This document shows, piece after piece, positions 1-5,823 of a stretch of DNA of 7,313 nucleotides (positions within the stretch are counted from its first letter, which is position 1; every line of letters begins with the position of its first letter). Made by a program: the position numbers and the translations under genes. The notes beneath the pieces were generated by a model, which ran no database searches, was not told the DNA's origin, and worked only from the letters and a program-made list of their open reading frames with translations. The stretch covers positions 1 to 7,313 of the forward strand of contig DDSR01000101.1 of NCBI GenBank assembly GCA_002343455.1, given 5' to 3'. This DNA comes from Deltaproteobacteria bacterium UBA2385. Lineage in GTDB: Bacteria; Myxococcota_A; UBA796; UBA2385.

Positions 1-1127
1 GGAGCCTGGGTCGGAGCCTGCCCGGGGGGTGGTCCGACCGCTGGCTCGGGCTGGGGCTGCACGGCGGGCTGGATCATCGTCGGGGGAGGCGCGCGGAGGG
101 CGGCCTCCCGCTCGGCGGCGAGGCGGGCCTCCTCCTTGGCGGCCGCGGCGACCGCCTCGGCCTGCACCTTGGCGCCAGCGATGTCGGCCGTCGAGACGAA
201 GCCGAGCACCCGCGCGGAGTAGCGCGCCTGCCCGCGGTCGGTCAGGGTCGCCTTGACGCACCAGGACTCAGCGCGGAGCGGGATCGGCGCGCCGCCCAGC
301 GCCTGGCCGGAGAGGCCAGCGCTCTGCATCGCCAGCCCGTTGGCGTCGCCCATGGCCTGGGCCCGGGCGTCCTGCTCGCTCTTGGCGTTGTCCCCGTGGC
401 CGACCACGTAGACCCCACCTTCGGCGACCGGGGGGTTGTCCACCCAGCTGGGGCAGGTGTCCACCGCGCCCTGGGCGTACGGGGTCGGGCTGACCTTGAA
501 GGCGAAGTAGACCGGCTGCGGGAACTCCGCCGCCCGCTGCCACTCGGCCGCGCTGGCCAGCTCGCCGGCGCCGCTGACGCCGTTGCTGGGGTTGGTGCCG
601 GAGGCCTCGACCTGGGTCGAGCGGGCCGCCTGGTGCAGGATGGCCCCCGAGCCCTGGATGAACTCCCCGATGTAGCGGTCCGAGCACTGGTCCGGCTGGG
701 ACTTGCAGCAGGCGGCGAAGGCATCGGGGTCGGCGATCACGGCGACCATCTTTCCGGTCATCGTGTACTGCGCCTTGGCGGTGCGGCTGGCGCTGTGGCT
801 GCCCGAGGCGCTGGCGATCAGCGGGATGCCCAGGCGGGCCCCGACCTCGCTGCTGACGTTGAGGTTCTCGGTCCAGCTGACGCCGCCGCCGTCGACGAAG
901 CGGCTGCTGATGTGCTTGGAGCAGGCCAGCGTCATCGTGTTGGACTCGTCCAGGTCGGTGACGCCGGCGGGGACGAAGCGCCCGATGTAGCCGGAGGGGT
1001 CGGTGTCGAAGCTGTTGCGCAGCCACACCGAGGACGAGGACACCACCGATGCCGGCGCGGCGTCGATGCCGTGCTTCTTTCCGCAGCCGATCGTGGTCAA
1101 CAGGGCCAGCAGGGGCACGCTCTTCAT
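1..1127 (-). CDS. LPP20-like lipoprotein, 3' end outside window
   Basis: This is an open frame without a stop from an ATG at 1127 to the window edge (375 codons visible). A GAGG (complement of 1133-1136) sits 5 nt upstream of the ATG. The N-terminus is a short signal peptide (K2, then a hydrophobic run) ending in TTIGC, a somewhat atypical lipobox with the lipidated Cys at residue 15. Residues about 35-225 are rich in Ser, Gly and Ala, contain a paired CC (140-141), and match no family I recognise. Residues about 227-310 resemble the LPP20 lipoprotein fold: SWVDNPP (227-233), then VYVVGHG (239-245), then a helix with Ala/Arg spacing (ARAQAMGDANGLA), then a strand segment around 289-312. Residues 313-346 are an Ala/Glu/Lys helix, possibly a coiled coil, followed by a Pro/Gln-rich tail from 347 that continues out of view. 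It lies 43 bp downstream of purF on the same strand and could be co-transcribed. The role is unknown; an outer-membrane or periplasmic location is inferred. Confidence 0.85.
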   Translation of the reverse strand, partial: MKSVPLLALLTTIGCGKKHGIDAAPASVVSSSSVWLRNSFDTDPSGYIGRFVPAGVTDLDESNTMTLACSKHISSRFVDGGGVSWTENLNVSSEVGARLGIPLIASASGSHSASRTAKAQYTMTGKMVAVIADPDAFAACCKSQPDQCSDRYIGEFIQGSGAILHQAARSTQVEASGTNPSNGVSGAGELASAAEWQRAAEFPQPVYFAFKVSPTPYAQGAVDTCPSWVDNPPVAEGGVYVVGHGDNAKSEQDARAQAMGDANGLAMQSAGLSGQALGGAPIPLRAESWCVKATLTDRGQARYSARVLGFVSTADIAGAKVQAEAVAAAAKEEARLAAEREAALRAPPPTMIQPAVQPQPEPAVGPPPGQAPTQA

Positions 1128-1170
1128 CGCGACCTCGGGTTCGAGGGGGGTAAACCGGGAGCCGGGGATT

Positions 1171-2604
1171 CTATGCCTTGCGGCGGTCCGCAATGATCGC
1201 CTCTCGTTCACCTTCGTCCACCGGGACGGCGTAGTCGCCGGTGAAGCAGGCGTCGCAGATGTCCTCACCCAGCACCGCGCGCATCCCCTCGATCGACAGC
1301 CAGGTCAGGGAGTCGGCGCCCAGGTGGCGGGCGAGCTGGGCTTCCGCCTCCTCGGGCGGCCAGGAGGCGGCCACCAGCTCGGCGGCCGAGGGCATGTCCA
1401 CGCCGTAGAAGCAGGGGTTCCGAACGGCCGGCGAGAACACGGCGAGGTGGATCTCCTTGGGCCCCAGGGCGCGGACCATCTTCAAGATGCGGCGCATCGT
1501 GGTGCCGCGCACGATCGAGTCATCGACCAGGATGACGCGCTTGCCCTCGAAGACCTCGGCCACCGGGTTGAGCTTCAGCCGCAGGGCGGCGTCTCGCGTG
1601 CTGGCGTCGGGCATGATGAAGGTGCGACCCGAGTAGCGGTTCTTGATGAAGCCCTCGCGGTTCTTGATGCCCAGCGCTTCGGACATGGCCATCGCCGCCG
1701 GGCGGCTGGTGTCCGGGATGGCGACGATCACATCCGCCTGCAGGCCCTTGGCCGACCACTCCTTCGCGAGCTGCCGACCCATCCGCCAGCGGGTGCGGTT
1801 GACCCGGCCATCCTCCAGGCGGCTGTCCGGGCGCGCGAAGTAGACCCGCTCGAATGCGCAGGGGCGCGGGCGGGCCGGCGCGACGGAGATCCGGACGGGC
1901 TCCTGCCCGGCGCGGAGCAGCAGGACCTCTCCGGCGGGGATGTCCCCGTGGAGCGTGAAGTCGAGCACGTCCAGGGCCACCGACTCGCTGGCGGCGACCC
2001 AGGAGCCCTGGCCGTCGCTGCCGTAGCAGCCGGGGCGGATCCCGTGAGGATCGCGAAAGGCGACCAGGGTCTCCTGGCCGTCGAGCTCCAGCACCGCGAC
2101 CACCGAGTAGGCGCCGCGGACCCGGCGGAAGACCGCGGCCACCGCCAGCCGCAGGTCCTCGGCGCTGTGCCCGGCGGGGCGGATCCGGGTCAGCTCGTCG
2201 GCCAACACCAGCAGGATCGGCTCGGCGTCGCACTGCGAGAGGATGTGCAGGCCGGCCTGCCCCAGCTGCTCGCTCAGCTCGGGCACATTCGTCACGTTGC
2301 CGTTGTGCGCGAGCAGGATCCCCGGGCGCCGGGTGATGAAGGGCTGCGCGTCCTGCGCCTGGGAGTCCGCCCCGGCGGTCGGGTAGCGGACATGGGCGAT
2401 GCCGGCCCGCCCGTGCAGGGGCCCGACCGTGGTCGGTGTCAGCACCTGGGTGATCATCCCCAGGTCCTTGTGCAGGTGGAAGCGCCCGCCGTCCCGGGTG
2501 CCCAGGCCCGCGGCATCCTGGCCTCGGTGCTGGATCGCTTGCAGGGCCAGGAGCAGGGAGGGCGCCACCGGCTGAGGGGAGACCATTCCGACGAAGCCGC
2601 ACAT
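1171..2604 (-). CDS. purF: Amidophosphoribosyltransferase (PurF)
   Basis: PurF makes 5-phosphoribosylamine from PRPP and glutamine, the first committed step of purine synthesis in the cytoplasm. The protein is 477 aa, normal for the family. The N-terminal class II glutaminase domain (about 1-235) has the nucleophile Cys2 directly after Met1, RGQDAAGL (28-34 region), HVRYPTAG (71-78) and HNGNVTN (100-106). The C-terminal phosphoribosyltransferase domain has the PRPP loop VILVDDSIVRGTT (357-369) and KNRYSGRTFI (321-330). Cys249, Cys398, Cys450 and Cys453 sit in CAFE, NPCFYG and CDAC contexts that match the four [4Fe-4S] ligands of the Bacillus-type enzyme, so an Fe-S cluster is expected. An upstream in-frame ATG at 2622 would add six residues ahead of the nucleophile; ATG 2604 is preferred because it leaves Cys at position 2 and has a GGAG 6 nt upstream. 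No cvpA or other purine gene adjoins it. Confidence 0.97.
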   Translation of the reverse strand: MCGFVGMVSPQPVAPSLLLALQAIQHRGQDAAGLGTRDGGRFHLHKDLGMITQVLTPTTVGPLHGRAGIAHVRYPTAGADSQAQDAQPFITRRPGILLAHNGNVTNVPELSEQLGQAGLHILSQCDAEPILLVLADELTRIRPAGHSAEDLRLAVAAVFRRVRGAYSVVAVLELDGQETLVAFRDPHGIRPGCYGSDGQGSWVAASESVALDVLDFTLHGDIPAGEVLLLRAGQEPVRISVAPARPRPCAFERVYFARPDSRLEDGRVNRTRWRMGRQLAKEWSAKGLQADVIVAIPDTSRPAAMAMSEALGIKNREGFIKNRYSGRTFIMPDASTRDAALRLKLNPVAEVFEGKRVILVDDSIVRGTTMRRILKMVRALGPKEIHLAVFSPAVRNPCFYGVDMPSAAELVAASWPPEEAEAQLARHLGADSLTWLSIEGMRAVLGEDICDACFTGDYAVPVDEGEREAIIADRRKA

Positions 2605-2610
2605 CGCTCG

Positions 2611-2614
2611 CTCC
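2611..2614 (-). promoter_or_regulatory. Ribosome binding site that sets the purF start
   Basis: GGAG on the minus strand, 6 nt before the ATG at 2604. The alternative ATG at 2622 lies upstream of this GGAG, so using it would translate through the site and put six residues before the catalytic cysteine. Confidence 0.7.
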
Positions 2615-2673
2615 AGGGGCACGGGGCGCGGGCTCTATCCCCAAACAGCGGGGGGGGCATGGGGGCAGGACGA

Positions 2674-2698
2674 CCCCCCTCCCAACCCCCGCGTCCCC
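2674..2698 (-). promoter_or_regulatory. Four-tract G-quadruplex motif upstream of purF
   Basis: Read on the minus strand, which is the purF sense strand, this stretch has G4, G5, G3 and G6 tracts separated by loops of 4, 2 and 1 nt. That satisfies the usual G3+N1-7 quadruplex pattern. It ends about 70 nt upstream of the purF ATG. C-runs further along the same strand (complements of 2661-2665 and 2650-2657) could pair with the G tracts and compete with quadruplex folding. The motif is visible in the sequence; any regulatory role is inference, and such motifs also occur by chance in GC-rich DNA. Confidence 0.35.
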
Positions 2699-2762
2699 TG
2701 GCCCCGGTGGCGCTCCGACTCCGATCGGGACAAGGGGGGTCCATTCACCCGGAGGCGCATCC

Positions 2763-3596
2763 ATGGCTGTCCACCGCATCGCGCTGCCCATCGACCCTGT
2801 CGATCCGGCCGAGGCCCTCTTCGCCCATGGCGTCGCCCTGGCGCTTCACAACTACGCCGAGCTCGACCTGGTGCATGTGCACCAGCCGGGCACCCAGGGG
2901 CACTTCTCGGGCATGCCCGGCCTGCGGGAGCTGCTGGTGCGCTGGGGCCGCCTCGCCCCCGAGGCTCCCGCGCAGGCCCTCGCCGCCCTGCGCATCCGGG
3001 TGGTGCTGGACACGGTCAGCGGGCTGGACCCGGCCCAGACCGCCGGACGAGAGGTCCAGAGCCTGCACCCGGATCTCCTGGTCGTCGGCACCCATCGTCG
3101 CAAGGGGCTCGCCGCGTTCTTCGTCGGCAGCGTCGCCGCCGAGATCGCCCGAGCGGCCGATGTCCCCACCCTCTTCTTGGGTCTGGGTGAGCCCGGCTTC
3201 GTCGATCTCCAGACCGGGGCGCTCCACGTGCGCCGGGTGCTCGTCCCGGTCGGCCAGGACCTGGACGACGAGCGGGCGGTCGAGCTCTGCGCCGCGTGGC
3301 TGCCGGTGCTCGGCGCCGGCCCCTTCCAGATCCACCTGCTGCGCGTTGGGCCGCCCGTCGAGGCGCCGCCCCCCTCGGCCCCCCCGGGCCTGGAGGCCGA
3401 GATCCTGCGCGCCTCCCAGAACCTCGGGGACCTCGTCGCCGGTGTCCTGGCCGCCGCCCAAGAGCTGAAGCCCGACCTCGTCCTGATGCCCAGCCACGGT
3501 CACGACTCCTGGCTGGACTCGATCGCTGGCAGCAAGACCGAGCAGCTGGTGCGCTGGATCCCGCTGCCGGTGCTGGTGGTGCCCCTCAAGGGTTAG
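2763..3596 (+). CDS. Universal stress protein, two tandem Usp domains
   Basis: This 277-aa protein has two tandem UspA-type domains (about 1-140 and 155-277), compared with about 140-150 aa for a single-domain Usp. Start ATG 2763 has a strong GGAGG 7 nt upstream. Domain 1 begins RIALPID with Asp11 in the usual nucleotide-contact position. It ends with LLVVGTHRR and a VGS, matching the G-x2-G-x9-G-S ATP motif in spacing except that Arg112 replaces the second glycine (Gly109, Arg112, Gly122, Ser123). Domain 2 begins RRVLVPVG, with Gly164 where Asp is usual. Its motif reads Pro243, Gly246, Gly256, Ser257, so the first glycine is lost. A Pro/Ala-rich stretch (197-209) lies inside domain 2. Usp proteins are cytoplasmic stress-survival proteins, some ATP-binding and some not; ATP binding here is doubtful. 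It is transcribed divergently from purF. Confidence 0.93.
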   Translation: MAVHRIALPIDPVDPAEALFAHGVALALHNYAELDLVHVHQPGTQGHFSGMPGLRELLVRWGRLAPEAPAQALAALRIRVVLDTVSGLDPAQTAGREVQSLHPDLLVVGTHRRKGLAAFFVGSVAAEIARAADVPTLFLGLGEPGFVDLQTGALHVRRVLVPVGQDLDDERAVELCAAWLPVLGAGPFQIHLLRVGPPVEAPPPSAPPGLEAEILRASQNLGDLVAGVLAAAQELKPDLVLMPSHGHDSWLDSIAGSKTEQLVRWIPLPVLVVPLKG

Positions 3597-3691
3597 TGCT
3601 CGCGAGCCCCCCTCCACAATGGGGCGCTGGTGCTGGAGCCCAGAAGGCATTGTCGTTGCGAGCGCTCCGCTGCGGAGAGACCCGTCAAGGC
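3597..3691. other. Convergent spacer with short palindromes
   Basis: This spacer lies between the 3' ends of the stress-protein and lipoprotein genes. It holds a perfect 10-bp palindrome GCTCGCGAGC at 3598-3607, just after the stop, and a small hairpin at 3665-3677 (CTCCG/CGGAG with a 3-nt loop). Neither is followed by a T-tract, so neither is a classic intrinsic terminator. The stretch 3651-3690, with TTGCGAGCG next to the hairpin, loosely recalls dispersed palindromic repeats of other bacteria, but a single copy cannot establish that. Confidence 0.4.
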
Positions 3692-5110
3692 CTACTGGGC
3701 GTAAGCACTAGCGCTGGAGGCCCGCTGGGCCACCCGCGGATCGGGGTCCGAGCGGGCCCGCGCCAGGGCCTCGCTCTCGGGCAGCAGCTGGGCGAGCAGG
3801 CGGGCCGAGGTCCAGCGCACCAGGGGGTCCTCGTCCCTCAAGCCCTCTTCGAGCAGGGGCTGCGGGGGAGGGTTGAGGCGCGCTGCCGCCTCGAGCACGC
3901 AGATCCGGGCGTCGACCTCGGCGTCGGTCGAGGTGGCGCGACGGACGCCCTGCAGGAAGGCCGTCCAGGCGATGCCCTCCTCGCCGGGCAGGTCCTCGTG
4001 CCACAGGCTGCGGACCTGGATCCGGGTCGGCGCCATCGGTATCCCGCCCTTGCGCCGCTCCCGGCGGGCCATCAGCTCGCCGACCAGGGCGGCGCGCTCG
4101 GCGAGGCGGGGCTCCTCCTTGCGGGCGGAGAGCCTCCAGGCGATCGCCGCGCGGGCGTGGGGCTCAGCCTCGGCGGGCAGCAGCTCCAGCACCGAGCCGT
4201 TGGGGGCGCGGGCCAGCCCGTAGGCCAGCATGGTCGCCTCGGCCCAGACCCGGGAGGCCATCCGGTCGGCCAGGATGGCATCGCTTGGCTCCAGCCGGGT
4301 CCGCAGCTCCCGGACCCGCCGGACCAGGGCGGCCCAGTCGTCCGGGGAGCCTCCTTCGGTGGACGGGGCCGAGGCGGCCAGGGTGTGCGCGACGCTGGAG
4401 AGGCAGGGCGCGCGCACGGCGCCCGCTTCCAAGCAGAGCTCGGCGGCGATGCCGCAGGAGTCCAGGCGGCTGCGATCGCAGGCGGCCGTCGCGGCCTCGG
4501 CCATACAGGCGTCTCGCCAGCGCGCCGAGGCGATGCCCTCGCAGGCGCCGGCGGCCGCGGGAGCGTCGCCCAGGATGCCGGCCTGGATGGCGCGGGCCGT
4601 CTTGCAGGTGCTGGAGGGGACCTCCGGCGGGCAGGTGGGGGCCTCGGCCCGAGCCAGGGGCCGCAGCCGGAAGGTGGGTCCGGGCGCCAGCACCACGGCG
4701 AGCTCGCCCAGGCGGAGCTGTCCCTGGGCGGGGCGGCTCGGGTCCAGGCTCCAGCTCTGCGGATCGGCGGCGATACGCAGGCAGCGCTCCTGGACCAGGC
4801 CCTCCTGCAGCAGCGGGCAGAGGGACTCGGCCGCGGAGGGGTCGGCCTCGAAGATCGCCTCGACGAGGTGCGCGCGGACCATCGGATCGGCCTGCGCCGC
4901 GACGCTCGCCCGCGCCGCCTGGGGATCGCTGGCGTGCAGGCTCGCCGCCCGCTCGGCCTCGCAGGCCAGGTCCCGGCAGGGATCCGCGGTCGGCCCGAGG
5001 CTACAGGCGGTCGGCCCGAGGCTACAGGCGACGAGCAGCAGGCCGAGCCCCGCGCTACGAAGCGGGTGGAGAGGACCGTGAACCCTGGAGCAAACGACCC
5101 GCACGATCAT
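3692..5110 (-). CDS. Cysteine-rich lipoprotein with HEAT-like C-terminus
   Basis: This 472-aa protein has a predicted lipoprotein signal peptide: basic residues (R4, R9, R18), hydrophobic AGLGLLLVA, then Cys29 in a canonical L-V-A-C lipobox. Immediately after it, a 7-residue unit (ACSLGPT) is present twice, giving a second cysteine, Cys36, in a less ideal P-T-A-C context. The mature part is helical and Ala-rich, with 13 further cysteines; those at 190, 202, 211, 219, 226 and 236 fall in a helical stretch with 7-12 residue spacing, suggesting disulfide-linked hairpins. Residues about 398-470 look like HEAT-type repeats (for example EDPLVRWTSARLLAQL and DPDPRVAQRA). ATG 5110 is chosen because only it, or GTG at 5104, gives a reasonable signal peptide; no strong Shine-Dalgarno is visible. 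The start overlaps the transporter gene head to head by 33 bp. No specific function recognised; an envelope scaffold or binding role is inferred. Confidence 0.85.
   Translation of the reverse strand: MIVRVVCSRVHGPLHPLRSAGLGLLLVACSLGPTACSLGPTADPCRDLACEAERAASLHASDPQAARASVAAQADPMVRAHLVEAIFEADPSAAESLCPLLQEGLVQERCLRIAADPQSWSLDPSRPAQGQLRLGELAVVLAPGPTFRLRPLARAEAPTCPPEVPSSTCKTARAIQAGILGDAPAAAGACEGIASARWRDACMAEAATAACDRSRLDSCGIAAELCLEAGAVRAPCLSSVAHTLAASAPSTEGGSPDDWAALVRRVRELRTRLEPSDAILADRMASRVWAEATMLAYGLARAPNGSVLELLPAEAEPHARAAIAWRLSARKEEPRLAERAALVGELMARRERRKGGIPMAPTRIQVRSLWHEDLPGEEGIAWTAFLQGVRRATSTDAEVDARICVLEAAARLNPPPQPLLEEGLRDEDPLVRWTSARLLAQLLPESEALARARSDPDPRVAQRASSASAYAQ
4986..5030. repeat. 21-bp in-frame tandem duplication (2.1 copies)
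   Basis: The unit at 4986-5006 is repeated without mismatch at 5007-5027, and the next 3 bases also match. Because 21 is a multiple of 3, it duplicates seven residues of the lipoprotein (ACSLGPT) right at the lipidation site and keeps the frame. Confidence 0.95.
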
Positions 5111-5797
5111 CCGGCCGCCAGCGAGCACGGCGACTCGTCTGGGGGCTGGCTGCGGCCTGCGGTCTTCGGCGTCAGCGACGGGCTGGTCAGCAACGCGGCC
5201 CTGGTCCTGGGCGTCGCGGCCGGCGGCCTCTCGGGCTCGATGGTCTTGTTGACGGGCATCAGCGGGCTCCTGGCGGGCGCCTTCAGCATGGCCGCAGGCG
5301 AGTGGGTCAGCGTACAGGCGCAGCGCGAGGCCGTCGAGCGGGAGATCGCCCGCGAGCGCGAGCACCACCGCCGCTTTCCCGAGCAGGAGGCCGCCCATAT
5401 GCGGGAGATCCTAGTCGGCACCGGCCTGTCCGAGGAGCTCGCCGCCGTCCTGGTCAAGGAGCTGTCGCGCAGCCCCGAGGAGAACCTCGGCTTCCACACC
5501 CGGATGGAGCTCGGCGTCGACCCCAACCAGCTCGACAGCCCCTGGGTGGCGGCCTCCTCCAGCTTCGTCGCCTTCGGGATCGGCGCGCTGGTGCCGCTGG
5601 TGCCCTACCTCCTGCCCCTGCCGGGGTCCCAGGTCGCCGTGTCCATCGGCCTCTCGGCCCTCGCCACCTTCGGGGTCGGCGCGCTGCTCGCGCGCTTCAC
5701 CGCCCGCAACCCCCTCTGGTCGGGCGCCCGCCAGGTGTTGATCGCCGCGATGGCCGCCGGGGTGACCATGCTGATCGGGAGCTGGTTGGGCGCCTAG
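5078..5797 (+). CDS. VIT1/CCC1-family Fe2+/Mn2+ transporter
   Basis: This 239-aa membrane protein is of the vacuolar iron transporter (VIT1/CCC1) family, whose members export Fe2+ or Mn2+ from the cytoplasm. Five hydrophobic segments are visible (about 27-48, 52-74, 157-181, 186-207 and 217-237). Between the second and third lies a soluble, Glu/His-rich domain (about 78-152; REIAREREHH, PEQEAAHMREI), placed as the cytoplasmic metal-binding domain of the family. Family signatures are LRPAVFGVSDGLVSN (25-39), SMAAGEWVSVQ (70-80), RMELGVDPNQL (142-152) and the C-terminal WSGARQVLIAA. Asp34, Met71 and Glu75 fall where the family has transport-path residues. The start is GTG 5078, with GGAG about 6 nt upstream. 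The only nearby in-frame alternative is GTG 5066; no ATG, GTG or TTG lies between 5078 and the first membrane segment. The His/Asp-rich N-terminus (DPHDHP) may also bind metal, which is speculative. Confidence 0.94.
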   Translation: MNPGANDPHDHPAASEHGDSSGGWLRPAVFGVSDGLVSNAALVLGVAAGGLSGSMVLLTGISGLLAGAFSMAAGEWVSVQAQREAVEREIAREREHHRRFPEQEAAHMREILVGTGLSEELAAVLVKELSRSPEENLGFHTRMELGVDPNQLDSPWVAASSSFVAFGIGALVPLVPYLLPLPGSQVAVSIGLSALATFGVGALLARFTARNPLWSGARQVLIAAMAAGVTMLIGSWLGA

Positions 5798-5823
5798 CAA
5801 CGCTAGTCACCTGGCGACGCTGG
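5798..5823. other. Short convergent gap with imperfect direct repeat
   Basis: ACGCTAGTCA at 5800-5809 and ACGCTGGTCA at 5817-5826 differ by one base. The second copy includes the acyltransferase stop codon. I see no terminator hairpin, so transcripts from the two convergent genes probably overlap. Confidence 0.4.

Larger units (their letters stand above)
2605..2762. other. Divergent purF / stress-protein spacer
   Basis: This non-coding spacer must carry the promoters of both flanking genes. I find no convincing -35/-10 pair on either strand. It contains an 8-G run (2650-2657), a 5-G run (2661-2665) and C-runs at 2674-2679, 2681-2683, 2686-2690 and 2695-2698. The G-runs and C-runs can pair into a GC-rich hairpin with an inner stem of 2661-2665 against 2674-2678. 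A GGAGG at 2751-2755, 7 nt before the ATG, is the ribosome binding site of the stress-protein gene. Confidence 0.6.

Noticed and set aside
268..1026. Minus-strand frame of 252 codons inside the first lipoprotein gene
   Set aside because: Its translation is Arg/Gln/Gly-rich with no motif. The overlapping frame starting at 1127 has a signal peptide, a lipobox and an LPP20-like domain.
1128..1170. Possible terminator or promoter between purF and the downstream lipoprotein
   Set aside because: No hairpin with a T-tract and no -35/-10 pair is visible; only the ribosome binding site of the lipoprotein is clear.
1003..3468. Very long open frame on the plus strand (over 800 codons)
   Set aside because: It is antisense to purF and the first lipoprotein, and overlaps the stress-protein gene in another frame. 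Its product is Gly/Arg/Ala/Pro-rich with no domain, a usual GC-rich shadow frame.
3594..3710. 7-bp inverted repeat TAGTGCT (3594-3600) and AGCACTA (3704-3710)
   Set aside because: It is too short and over 100 bp apart, with one copy inside a coding region; expected by chance.
3296..5077. Upstream extension of the transporter frame on the plus strand
   Set aside because: The region is antisense to the HEAT-tailed lipoprotein, with low-complexity translation. The recognisable transporter begins after GTG 5078, which has its own ribosome binding site.
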